From the NCBI GenBank assembly GCA_944324255.1, contig CALUVM010000010.1, forward strand, positions 1-61,962: a stretch of 61,962 nucleotides of DNA. Reading direction: 5' to 3'. The DNA comes from Candidatus Gastranaerophilales bacterium. Lineage in GTDB: Bacteria; Cyanobacteriota; Vampirovibrionia; Gastranaerophilales; Gastranaerophilaceae. This document shows positions 9,916 through 17,581 of the stretch, piece after piece. How positions within the stretch are numbered: the stretch's first letter is position 1; each line of letters starts with the position of its first letter. The translations under genes were made by a program, and so were the position numbers. Below the pieces are notes generated by a model. That model worked only from the letters and a program-made list of their open reading frames with translations, was not told where the DNA came from and made no database searches.

Positions 9916-10458
9916 TTACAGAATAAAATTATTATAGCTGTAATCAATCATATCCTGTTCGATTCCAATATAGCGTAAAGTTGTCTGCGGTGAGGAATGG
10001 TTAAAAATCTTTTGAAGCATCGCAACATCTCTAAATTTCTGATAGTGGTGATACCCGAAAGTTTTTCTAAGAGTATGAGTTCCGACTTTGCAATTAATTC
10101 CGGCTTTTTTACAGGCGGAATTCACTATCCTGTAGCACTGCGTCCTCTCCATTCTGTTATGAAAAACCGATAAAAAAAGAGGTTCCTCCAGACTCCTGTT
10201 CTTTGTAAACTTTTCGAGCATTGGTTTTAATTTTGAATTAAGGGGGAAACGCTTATATTTTCCGGTCTTCTTTTCAATTATACAAACATAATCTCTGTTT
10301 TTAACATCTCCTACATTAAGATTCAAAATATCCGAAACCCGCAATCCGCAATTTATTCCGAGCGTAAAAAACAATAGGTCACGGGTATTTTGCTTTCTAA
10401 AGACATTTTCTAATTTTTTTAAATCTTTTCTACTCCTGATTGGTTCAACGACATTCAT
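9916..10458 (-). CDS. Minimal tyrosine recombinase (phage-integrase family)
   Basis: A 180-residue protein made almost only of the catalytic domain. All active-site residues are visible: R40 (GLRVSD), K64 (KKTGK), H128-x2-R131 (HTLRKT), H154 and the nucleophile Y163 (TLRYIG). The N-terminal arm/SAM-like domain of XerC/D or phage integrases (usually 290-390 residues total) is missing. Proteins of this size include the FimB/FimE type that invert promoter segments, as well as small integrases of mobile elements. It lies between galE and a patch of orphan genes, next to the AT-rich polysaccharide locus. I could not find its inverted repeats or att sites by eye. Confidence 0.9.
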   Translation of the reverse strand: MNVVEPIRSRKDLKKLENVFRKQNTRDLLFFTLGINCGLRVSDILNLNVGDVKNRDYVCIIEKKTGKYKRFPLNSKLKPMLEKFTKNRSLEEPLFLSVFHNRMERTQCYRIVNSACKKAGINCKVGTHTLRKTFGYHHYQKFRDVAMLQKIFNHSSPQTTLRYIGIEQDMIDYSYNNFIL

Positions 10459-10584
10459 ACTATCTTCCTTCCATATTCAATAGGGTTAAAACACCCTGCT
10501 GAGAATATTTTCAGCCAGATAGACATCAGAAGCTATACAATATGTGGAATTTTGGGTAAATACATAAATATCAGGTTTAAACGT

Positions 10585-11070
10585 CTAAAACTCATCATGG
10601 TGAAGGCAGTTTTTACACTTTTTCGTTATCTGTTTTAAAACATTTGCGCTGCTGCTGCCATATTTCATAAAAGCGTCTAAAGTATTAATTGAGCTTATTT
10701 TTTCCGCTAATTCATATTCCATATTCGGACATCCGTACCCCTGAGTATACAGATGGAATGTATTAGGATTAGAAGTTTTTTTGTTCAAAAGTCCTGATAA
10801 TTTATCACCTATACTTTCTTTGGGAAGAATTTTCCTTATTGTCAATGCAGCATAAGACATCCCATTATTTAAGCAATCAGGGACAGAATCTGTTTTTAGG
10901 GTTATTTTGACATCGTTTTTGGTACAAAAATCCTGCAATATTTTTGAATTTTTAAAAGCTTCTTCCACCGCCTGTGTAGACTTGGTTTGATAAGCCGAAA
11001 ACCCGTATCTGGTAAAAGACAATATCCGACGAAAACTCGGTTGATTATTAGTAATCTTGTTTACTCTCAT
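10585..11070 (-). CDS. Hypothetical protein with N-terminal PSFRR motif
   Basis: A 161-residue protein of unknown function. The ATG has a strong GGGAGGA site at normal spacing, so the gene is very likely real. There is no signal peptide. The first 15 residues are MRVNKITNNQPSFRR, and the short motif PSFRR (11-15) resembles motifs near the N-terminus of five other unrelated proteins here. The middle is a mixed alpha/beta region, and the end has a CKNCLHH cysteine/histidine cluster that could bind metal. It is separated from the recombinase by 126 bases. Confidence 0.7.
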   Translation of the reverse strand: MRVNKITNNQPSFRRILSFTRYGFSAYQTKSTQAVEEAFKNSKILQDFCTKNDVKITLKTDSVPDCLNNGMSYAALTIRKILPKESIGDKLSGLLNKKTSNPNTFHLYTQGYGCPNMEYELAEKISSINTLDAFMKYGSSSANVLKQITKKCKNCLHHDEF

Positions 11071-11217
11071 AGGAATCCTCCCGGGCTTATAATAGCACAG
11101 TTCGGTTTATTATACAAAATGTTTAGATAAATTATGTTTTCTATTGTAAAAGTTAAGTTTTAAAATGCTATGAATAAAAGAATAAGCAAAAAATATTTTT
11201 ATCCGTTTTAAAAAAAT

Positions 11218-11985
11218 ATGATTTTGCCAATAAACAGTGCTGTAAGCTTTAAAAGCATAGAAAAAATAAATTACCCGAATGCTGTTAAATATATAAATTG
11301 GGTTGACGGAGAGGATTCTTTTGTCAAATATACAATAAATAAACCTCAAGGTATTATTTTAGATCTGGAGCAATGCAAAACCGATTTAAATTGGAAAAAC
11401 CGGATAGATACAGCTTTAAAATTTATTAAAGGAAGCAAAAAATTCTGTAACGAAAAAATTAACGGCATAATAGGACTTGGAGGATTAACAACCGTATTTG
11501 ACATAGGAAACGGAAGGGTTCTTAAGATTTCCGAAGAAAACCCTTTTGAATACAGAAAATTTAATCCGAAATTTGATATTCCGCTCATTGGAAATGTCGA
11601 ACATTATGACGGAATTTACGGATATATTCAAGCAAAAGCCGATACAAAAAATATTGGTTTAAAAAACGTATTAGCAGTAAAAAGAAAAATGAAACGGGCA
11701 GGATATGACTCTTCTGCAGATTTTGGGAATCACAGGACTGATCAGGTTGGGATTTATAACGGAAAAAGTTATCTGTTAGACAGCAGGTGTGCAGTTAAGA
11801 GAAATAACTTTATAACACGATTTACCAGATGGTTTGAAAAACATTTTAATAGGGTTATTATAGCCAGAAGTATTGACGATATTATTGATATGCCGATGGA
11901 ACATATTAATGAAAAGCCCCTGCCAAACTATACTTTTAATGAAGCCTTCTCTCGCATAAAAAAAGTAATAAAAACATGGAAATAA
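11218..11985 (+). CDS. Hypothetical protein, possibly kinase-like fold
   Basis: A 255-residue protein without a recognised family. Residues 84-104 (IIGLGGLTTVFDIGN then GRVLKIS) look like a glycine-rich loop followed by a strand ending in lysine (K103), as at the start of a protein-kinase-like fold. Later, D168-F-G-x-N171 and YLLDSR (D188) could be catalytic/metal positions, but the spacing is not canonical. I treat kinase similarity as weak. It starts MILPINSAVSFKS, with the VSFKS motif at 9-13 and no signal peptide. There is no clear ribosome site before ATG 11218, so the start is less certain. Confidence 0.6.
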   Translation: MILPINSAVSFKSIEKINYPNAVKYINWVDGEDSFVKYTINKPQGIILDLEQCKTDLNWKNRIDTALKFIKGSKKFCNEKINGIIGLGGLTTVFDIGNGRVLKISEENPFEYRKFNPKFDIPLIGNVEHYDGIYGYIQAKADTKNIGLKNVLAVKRKMKRAGYDSSADFGNHRTDQVGIYNGKSYLLDSRCAVKRNNFITRFTRWFEKHFNRVIIARSIDDIIDMPMEHINEKPLPNYTFNEAFSRIKKVIKTWK

Positions 11986-12078
11986 ACAGCAGTATCCTTA
12001 ATAATCCAATGGTTATTTCTTGAAACATGTATTATTTTATAGTAAACTATCCTCCAGGAAATATTTTTGAGGTGAATT

Positions 12079-12345
12079 ATGAAATGTGAAGCTATAAATA
12101 AAATCCAGAGTTTCAGATTCAAACTTTCCGACCAGACTATTAAATGCGCATCTAAATCAACAAAATTAACAAAAGAAGAATTAATGGGACTTCCGTTTGA
12201 CAGACAGGCAGAATTAGCCATGCAGCGAGGAAGTCTAAAAACAATTAATCCCGTTAAAAAATTCTTTTCGGATTTGTATAAAAAATTCGGAGAGAATCTC
12301 GGGCTACTGGAAAAACACAACAATACTTATTCTGATATTGACTAA
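12079..12345 (+). CDS. Small hypothetical protein with QSFRF motif
   Basis: An 88-residue, lysine-rich protein. GAGGTG lies 6-8 bases before the ATG. It begins MKCEAINKIQSFRFKLSD, so it carries a variant of the SF[K/R/Q/G] motif at 10-14. The remainder looks helical and cytosolic, with no membrane segment. It sits 93 bases after the possible kinase-like gene on the same strand, and the two may share a transcript. No function can be proposed. Confidence 0.6.
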   Translation: MKCEAINKIQSFRFKLSDQTIKCASKSTKLTKEELMGLPFDRQAELAMQRGSLKTINPVKKFFSDLYKKFGENLGLLEKHNNTYSDID

Positions 12346-12365
12346 TTTTAAATAATTTATCTTAA

Positions 12366-13436
12366 TTAAACTTCGACTTTCTTTTGTTTTGGTTTAAGCT
12401 TAATTTTTATACCAAAGATTGTTATAATTTTTCGTTTAATACCAAGCTGGTCATCGTTTTTTAAAGAAAAAATTAATTCAAATATAGAATTATAGCGGTT
12501 TGTTACACGCTTCAACATTTTTTTGTATTCTTTCGGAGTTAAATACTCCTGACATTTTGAAAGATATTTATCAATACTATTTGAAGGTATATATTTATAA
12601 TGATATGCCATTATTCTAACCAGATAACTTCTAAATTCTTCTTCTAATTCGTTATAAAAATCATTTTTAATAAGATAATTTTTTAAGTATTCGATATTTT
12701 TAAAAACTCCGAAGTTATCATTTGAAATACTGTTTACAGCGGAACCTCTCCGCCATCTGTAATTATATAAATATTTGTCTAAATAAAATATTTTACTTGC
12801 ATTTAATACGACCACCTGAGTAAAGAAATGGTCTTCCCCATGTTTTGTCGGAGCAAATTCCGCATTAATTCTATCTAAAAACTTTTTTGAATAGGCTCTT
12901 GTCCAAACAGCCGCAGTTAATCTGGAAAAACACCCTTTTTTAACTTCCCGCAAAGTGTAATATGATTTAGCAAGCAAATCATATTTAAACTTACTCATCA
13001 TAAATGCCCTATGACTCTTATTTTGGAATTCTCCTGAATAATCATTATATTTACGATAATTAAATTCTATTACCTCTGCGTTTGTTTGTTGAAAAAATTT
13101 GTATAATTCTTCAAGAGTATTTGTTTCAATCCAATCATCCGGATCAACAAAAACAATATATTCACCCCGGGCAATTTCAAGAGCTTTATTTCTTGCAATA
13201 CCTTGCCCCTGGTTTTGCTGTGATATTATTTTAAATCGATTATCGCTTGCGGCATATTCTTCAAGTATTGAAAGAGAGCCGTCCGTCGAACCGTCATTTA
13301 TGCATATAACTTCAAAATCTGAAAATGTTTGATTAATAATACTGTCAAAACATTCTTTTATATATTCTTCCACATTATAAACCGGAACTATTATCGAAAA
13401 AGCTTTCCCAAAATCAGTAGTATGATTCAATTGCAA
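12366..13436 (-). CDS. Glycosyltransferase family 2 (GT-A fold)
   Basis: About 356 residues. It shows the GT2 pattern: SIIVPVYNVEEYI, ICINDGSTDGS with the first aspartate pair, NQGQGIARNKAL, and IVFVDPDDWI containing the DxD metal-binding motif. About 110 residues then link to a basic C-terminus ending KPKQKKVEV. It transfers a sugar from a nucleotide donor, probably to a surface glycan. The best ribosome site is CCTCC on the + strand at 13442-13446 (GGAGG on the gene strand). It sits 5 bases before a TTG at 13436, so I start there. Upstream in-frame ATGs at 13469 and 13505 have no such site. Confidence 0.85.
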   Translation of the reverse strand: MQLNHTTDFGKAFSIIVPVYNVEEYIKECFDSIINQTFSDFEVICINDGSTDGSLSILEEYAASDNRFKIISQQNQGQGIARNKALEIARGEYIVFVDPDDWIETNTLEELYKFFQQTNAEVIEFNYRKYNDYSGEFQNKSHRAFMMSKFKYDLLAKSYYTLREVKKGCFSRLTAAVWTRAYSKKFLDRINAEFAPTKHGEDHFFTQVVVLNASKIFYLDKYLYNYRWRRGSAVNSISNDNFGVFKNIEYLKNYLIKNDFYNELEEEFRSYLVRIMAYHYKYIPSNSIDKYLSKCQEYLTPKEYKKMLKRVTNRYNSIFELIFSLKNDDQLGIKRKIITIFGIKIKLKPKQKKVEV

Positions 13437-13561
13437 AATAACCTCCACGAATACTTCATTGATAAACATAATTAAGGCGTTTATATAAGCTATACCTTGC
13501 TGCAAGCGGTCTTATTATAGAATCTTTTTCGCAAAGCATATTGTATTGTCACAATATTATC

Positions 13562-13601
13562 AAAGATATTATTATTGCGCAAGCACAATAATAATATCTT
13601 T
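13562..13601. promoter_or_regulatory. Perfect 16-bp palindrome before the XRE gene
   Basis: AAAGATATTATTATTG (13562-13577) and its exact reverse complement (13586-13601) are separated by 8 bases. A smaller pair, TATTGT...ACAATA, lies at about 13540-13556. The right arm ends 9 bases before a TATAAAAT -10 box (13610-13617), so the palindrome covers the expected -35 region. This fits an operator for the XRE protein encoded immediately downstream. Lacking a U-tract and being AT-rich, it is less likely to be a terminator. Confidence 0.6.
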
Positions 13602-13624
13602 AAACCTGCTATAAAATAGTATTT

Positions 13625-13954
13625 ATGGATATTAACGAACTCAAAGCTCAACTAGGCAACAGAATAAGAACATTCAGAAATAAAAAGGGATATACCCAAG
13701 AGCAATTTTGTGAAATTATTAGCTTAGATCAATCTAATTTATCTAATATCGAAAATGGTAAAACTTTTCCTGATATGGTTACAATCCATTCAATGATTAA
13801 TAAAGCAAATATTGAGCCTAACTTCTTATTTGGATTTACAAATGATGATGGAATTAAATATACCCCGATTGATTACGAAATATTTGATATGATAATAAAA
13901 ATGCCAAAAGAAACAAAAGTAAAATTAAAAAATATTATAGAGTTAATTAAATAA
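13625..13954 (+). CDS. XRE-family helix-turn-helix regulator
   Basis: A 109-residue DNA-binding protein. Residues 8-62 match the Cro/CI-type domain: LGNRIRTFRNKKGYTQEQF, then SLDQSNLSNIENGKTFPD and a final helix region. A C-terminal helix of about 40 residues may dimerise it. No Shine-Dalgarno is seen. The -10 box TATAAAAT ends only 7 bases before the ATG, so the mRNA may be leaderless. The palindrome just upstream is a likely autoregulatory operator. No phage or toxin gene is adjacent. It may be a remnant regulator of the accessory patch that contains the recombinase. Confidence 0.85.
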   Translation: MDINELKAQLGNRIRTFRNKKGYTQEQFCEIISLDQSNLSNIENGKTFPDMVTIHSMINKANIEPNFLFGFTNDDGIKYTPIDYEIFDMIIKMPKETKVKLKNIIELIK

Positions 13955-14104
13955 ATCATATAATCATAATTAAAAAATTATAACTATTAATTAACATATT
14001 GGCAGAAACATCAAGTATGCCCGGTAACTTTTTACTGAATATGGACATACCGGACAATAGAACACATCAGAAACATAAAAAGACACTAAATAAGAGCGGT
14101 AGCG

Positions 14105-14150
14105 GTAGGGTAGACTAAAGTCTACCCTACTACTGAAACAAGTTCAGGAT
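14105..14150. repeat. Interspersed palindromic repeat
   Basis: Two hairpins lie side by side. GTAGGGTAGACT (14105-14116) pairs with AGTCTACCCTAC (14119-14130). CTGAA (14133-14137) pairs with TTCAG (14143-14147) inside GAAACAAGTTCAGGATGACA. The second unit resembles a CCTGAA-CTTGT-TTCAGG palindrome that I recall from intergenic regions of many bacteria. That this is a multicopy element here is inference. Confidence 0.5.
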
Positions 14151-14230
14151 GACATTTTAAGATTTGACTCCCAAGTAAACTGGACATTAAAATCTACTGA
14201 ACTTTAAATGTAATCCACACCGCACAAAAT

Positions 14231-14266
14231 AAAAACGGGTCTGACAATAGTCAGCCCGTTTTTATT
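14231..14266 (-). terminator. Rho-independent terminator downstream of tRNA-Ser
   Basis: AAAAACGGG-T-CTGA, a CAATAG loop, and TCAG-CCCGTTTTT form a hairpin with a one-base bulge and T-tracts on both sides. It lies directly 3' of the minus-strand tRNA and could act in both directions. Confidence 0.75.
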
Positions 14267-14353
14267 AGGAGGAGGTGGGATTCGAACCCACGGAACGCTC
14301 GCACGTTCGACGGTTTTCAAGACCGCTCCGATCAACCGCTCTGGCACTCCTCC
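14267..14353 (-). tRNA. tRNA-Ser (anticodon UGA)
   Basis: On the minus strand an 87-base class II tRNA folds. The acceptor stem is GGAGGAG/CTCCTCC. The D arm contains CCAGAGCGGTTGA. The anticodon stem-loop is GCGGTCTTGAAAACCGT with TGA as anticodon. A long variable arm follows (AACGTGCGAGCGTT), and the T arm is GTGGGTTCGAATCCCAC. CCA is not encoded. The discriminator base appears to be T rather than the G usual for tRNA-Ser. A terminator follows directly. Confidence 0.93.
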
Positions 14354-14463
14354 GAAGCACCTTGCTGGTTCGCTTATTAATAATACCCAAAACATATTTT
14401 ATTGTAAAGAGGTTTTTATTCTTAAACATTTATTATATAATTATTCAGGGGAGAAGATTTAAA

Positions 14464-15075
14464 ATGTTTGATTATATAAAAGGAACTTTATCCGATAAAA
14501 GAAAAACCTCCAAAGGAACCTATTTTACAATTGAAACCTCCGGTATCGGCTACCTTTTTGAAGCCACTGAACGTGATTTCATAAACTTTTCTGTTTCAGA
14601 TACCAATATACAAAAATTCTATCTTTCACTTATTCACAGAGAAGATATAATGACCCTTTACGGTTTTTCGGCAAAAGAAACCCGGGATATTTTCCAAATC
14701 CTCCTGTCCGTATCCGGTGTTGGTGCAAAAATGGCTCTTGCTCTGCTTAACGAGTTTGATACATGCGACCTGATATCTTTTGTTATTGACGGAAACTACA
14801 AAGAACTGACCCGAGCCAAAGGCGTCGGACCTAAACTCGCACAAAAAATAATTCTTGAACTTAAAGACAAGCTTATGAAAACAGAGCTGCCTAGAAGTTC
14901 CGCCTCATCCCTGCCGCAAACTCCGGCGATGAACGACACACAGGCAATACTTCTTTCTCTGGGATACGAAGATAAAGAAATTGAAGATGCCTTAAGTAAA
15001 GTTATTAATACCGTAGAAGACAGCACTAATCCGGAAGAAATTTTAAGAAAAGCTCTCACATGCCTTTCTATGTAA
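14464..15075 (+). CDS. ruvA: Holliday junction branch migration protein RuvA
   Basis: A 203-residue protein of normal RuvA length. It has the N-terminal OB-fold domain (MFDYIKGTL..., GIGYLFEA) and two helix-hairpin-helix motifs around LLSVSGVGAKMALALL and AKGVGPKLAQKIILELK. The C-terminal RuvB-binding three-helix domain (QAILLSLGYEDKEIEDAL) follows after a Ser/Pro linker. RuvA binds four-way DNA junctions and loads the RuvB motor. GGGGAG at 14448-14453 selects the ATG at 14464. The open frame extends upstream across the tRNA, but that part is not protein. No ruvB or ruvC is adjacent in this window. Confidence 0.95.
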   Translation: MFDYIKGTLSDKRKTSKGTYFTIETSGIGYLFEATERDFINFSVSDTNIQKFYLSLIHREDIMTLYGFSAKETRDIFQILLSVSGVGAKMALALLNEFDTCDLISFVIDGNYKELTRAKGVGPKLAQKIILELKDKLMKTELPRSSASSLPQTPAMNDTQAILLSLGYEDKEIEDALSKVINTVEDSTNPEEILRKALTCLSM

Positions 15076-15141
15076 AATATTGTAAATTTGATGGCAAATT
15101 TTATTTTGAGAGATTTTAATATCATAGAAAAGGTTTAGTCT

Positions 15142-16740
15142 ATGAATTTAAATATTCCAAAAATTAATTTTAATATTCCAAATCAAATCTTCCGCGGAGC
15201 TAAGTATAATTATCAATCACCATCATTTAAATCCGATGACTCTAAAGGAGATACCTTTGAGCTTTCAATAGGATATATTAATGATACTCACGGACAGGTT
15301 AACAATATGATGAGGATTCTCTCCGGACTTAAAGGTGATATAAAACTTTCAGCAGGTGACAACGATATTGGGGATGAAAAAAATAAGGCTATTCACCATG
15401 CAACAGCCAAATTCCTTAATCTTGCAGACATCAAAGCTTCCGCTTTCGGCAACCATGAGCTTGATACAACTCAGTCCGATTTTATGGATACATTGAAATT
15501 TATGAAAACTAAAATTCTTGCCATAAACTTTAACAAAGAAGAAAACTGGGAAAAAAGAAATGATATTCAGCCTGAATATGGCAGAGCCGGACTTGATAAA
15601 GCCATTGACAGCTCTATGATAACAACCGTCAAGGGTGAAAAAATCGGACTTATAGGAACTTGCCCGCTTGATATGTTTGCAAGAACAACTCACCCGAACT
15701 ATCATAAAGATTGTTACGTTAACGATCTTGAAGATACAATTGAGCTAATACAAAAAGAAATAGAAAAAATTAAAGAACAAGGGGTTAATAAAATCATTCT
15801 GCTTTCTCATCTGGGACATAGTAATGATATTGCAGTAGCTCAAAAAACTGAGGGTATAGATGTTATCATCAGCGGGCACACTCACGAACTCTTTAAAGAT
15901 ATTAAAGAAGGTGAAAACCTTTTCTATTCCAAAACCGGAGAGCCGGTAATTATTACGGAAGCCGGTCGTGACGGCGCATATTTCGGACAGCTTAATCTTA
16001 CCTTTGATAAAAATGGGGTTATTAAAAAAGCTCAAAATAACGTCGGTGAAGCAAGAAACTTCCACAAAAATATGGTAAACCAGTATATCTTTGATGAAAT
16101 TTTAGGAAAACCTGAAGATATCGGATTTATAAAACAAGCTCCGCCGCCTCCAACAAAATTAATTGAAGAAAATCCGCATGCAAACTTTGTTTGTGATGCA
16201 ATGAAACATATTACGAATTCTGATATTGCCTTATGGAACAATGCCGGAATAAGAAATTTCTTCCATGAAGGAAATATTGATTCAAGAGATATCAAAGATA
16301 TTGCCCCGTTTCTGGATAGAATCTGTGTTGCATACATATCAGAAAAAGCTCTCGTTGACCTGTTTAAAGGAGCCGTAGAAGACACCTACGAAAACGCAGA
16401 AAAAGGCTACAAACCGGGTTTACTTGCAGTTTCTGGTCTTAAATACGGAGTAGATGAAAAAGAAGGTGAACTTACTTTCCTAACCTATATTGACAAAAAC
16501 GGAAACGAACAATCTATTGATATTGAAAACCCTCGAGAAGATAAAAAGTATAAAATGGTAACCGATGAATTTGTAATGTCAGCAGGTGCAGACTTCCCCG
16601 TTATTGCAGAGCTACAGGATTGTTTAAAAATTTACCCTTACGATAAAGACGTTATGACCTGCGAATACATTAAATATCTTGACAAACCTATTGTTATCAA
16701 CCAATCAGGCAGAATTATTTTTGAAAATCGTGAGGACTAA
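15142..16740 (+). CDS. 5'-nucleotidase-like metallophosphatase without signal peptide
   Basis: A 532-residue protein of the UshA/YfkN type. The dimetal phosphoesterase domain has D48-x-H50 (YINDTHGQ), AGDND (72-75), GNHELD (103-108), LLSHLGHSND and ISGHTHE. The C-terminal 5'-nucleotidase domain begins near residue 340 and has NNAGIRNFF and SGLKYGVD. The family hydrolyses nucleotides or other phosphate esters and is normally exported by a Sec signal. Here the N-terminus is polar (MNLNIPKINFNIPNQIFRG) and carries PSFKS at 27-31, so no Sec signal is visible. Its 3' end overlaps the opposing nnrD gene by 26 bases. Confidence 0.85.
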   Translation: MNLNIPKINFNIPNQIFRGAKYNYQSPSFKSDDSKGDTFELSIGYINDTHGQVNNMMRILSGLKGDIKLSAGDNDIGDEKNKAIHHATAKFLNLADIKASAFGNHELDTTQSDFMDTLKFMKTKILAINFNKEENWEKRNDIQPEYGRAGLDKAIDSSMITTVKGEKIGLIGTCPLDMFARTTHPNYHKDCYVNDLEDTIELIQKEIEKIKEQGVNKIILLSHLGHSNDIAVAQKTEGIDVIISGHTHELFKDIKEGENLFYSKTGEPVIITEAGRDGAYFGQLNLTFDKNGVIKKAQNNVGEARNFHKNMVNQYIFDEILGKPEDIGFIKQAPPPPTKLIEENPHANFVCDAMKHITNSDIALWNNAGIRNFFHEGNIDSRDIKDIAPFLDRICVAYISEKALVDLFKGAVEDTYENAEKGYKPGLLAVSGLKYGVDEKEGELTFLTYIDKNGNEQSIDIENPREDKKYKMVTDEFVMSAGADFPVIAELQDCLKIYPYDKDVMTCEYIKYLDKPIVINQSGRIIFENRED

Positions 16741-17539
16741 TTTCTTTAATAGCTTCCGGTAAATATTTCGGCAAGTCAGATGCTAAAACAGAATATTCCG
16801 TCAACTCTTCCGATGCTATTTCTCCGGCTCTTGAATGAAGATAAACACCAAGTTTTGCAGCCTCAAAAAGAGGCATTTTCTGTGCCAAAAGTCCGGCTAT
16901 AATTCCTGCTAAAACATCACCGGAACCTGCTTTTGCAAGAGCTGAATTTCCGTGCTGGTTTACAAATATTTGTTCACCTTCGCTGATAATCGTCCTATGT
17001 GTTTTTAAGATTGCAACACAATTATATTTTTCTGAAAGCATTCTGGCACTATCCTCAAGATTAGTAAGAATCTCTTCCAATTTCTTATTTAAAAGTCTTG
17101 CCGCTTCAAGAGGATGTGGTGTTATAATCGTGTTTTTAGGAAGCTTTATATTGATTTTGGATAATATATTCAACCCGTCAGCATCAATTACTGCCGGTGC
17201 ATTTTCTTTTTGCAATCTTCCGATTACTTTCTTAAACAAATTTTCAGAAGTTTTACTCACCCCGAGTCCGCAGCCTATTAGAAAAACCGAGAAATTATCA
17301 AGATTTTTTAAAATTTCTTTTCTTTCAAGATATACGGCTTCCGGTAACATTGCAGAAACCGAACGGATAATATTTTTTTCAGTACCCAGTGCTGCAAATC
17401 CGCCGCCTGTTTTCAGTATACTGACTGTTGAAAGATAAGCAGCTCCGATATAATTTTTTGAACCTGCTATATTTAAGACTTTTCCGAAAGTTCCTTTATT
17501 TGAATGCTGTTCTCTTAATGGCATTTTGTACTCTGTCAT
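16715..17539 (-). CDS. nnrD: ADP/ATP-dependent NAD(P)H-hydrate dehydratase
   Basis: A 274-residue ribokinase-like (YjeF C-terminal, CARKD) protein. Motifs seen: NKGTFGKVLNIAGSKNYIGA near the start, VIDADGLNIL, ITPHPLEAARL and the nucleotide-site AKAGSGDVLAGIIAG. It repairs hydrated NADH/NADPH using ATP or ADP. In many bacteria it is fused to the epimerase NnrE, but here only the dehydratase domain is present. AGGAG lies about 9 bases before ATG 17539. It is the last gene of a minus-strand group (Gfo/Idh/MocA, phosphatidyltransferase, trmL, nnrD) and overlaps the opposing nucleotidase gene at its 3' end. Confidence 0.9.
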   Translation of the reverse strand: MTEYKMPLREQHSNKGTFGKVLNIAGSKNYIGAAYLSTVSILKTGGGFAALGTEKNIIRSVSAMLPEAVYLERKEILKNLDNFSVFLIGCGLGVSKTSENLFKKVIGRLQKENAPAVIDADGLNILSKINIKLPKNTIITPHPLEAARLLNKKLEEILTNLEDSARMLSEKYNCVAILKTHRTIISEGEQIFVNQHGNSALAKAGSGDVLAGIIAGLLAQKMPLFEAAKLGVYLHSRAGEIASEELTEYSVLASDLPKYLPEAIKEISPHDFQK

Positions 17540-17581
17540 AAAATCAACTCCTGCCCTCTTATAATATAAAAGAAGGGTTAA

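Larger units (their letters stand above)
13955..14266. other. Intergenic region with palindromes before tRNA-Ser
   Basis: This 312-base stretch has no convincing gene. It holds an AT-rich first part, then an interspersed palindromic unit (14105-14150) and the terminator of the minus-strand tRNA (14231-14266). Confidence 0.6.

Noticed and set aside
9876-9947. N-terminal extension of galE
   Set aside because: The extra residues are not GalE-like, overlap the recombinase gene, and GAAAGG marks the start at 9875.
11110-11349. 79-codon open frame on the minus strand
   Set aside because: It overlaps the start of the better-supported + strand gene at 11218, has no ribosome site, and its product is a random-looking aromatic sequence.
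13437-13505. Upstream ATG starts for the family 2 glycosyltransferase
   Set aside because: They lack ribosome sites, whereas GGAGG is 5 bases before TTG 13436, and the extra residues are not part of the fold.
14275-14463. Upstream extension of the ruvA frame
   Set aside because: It translates the tRNA-Ser gene region, and the ribosome site and family start are at 14464.
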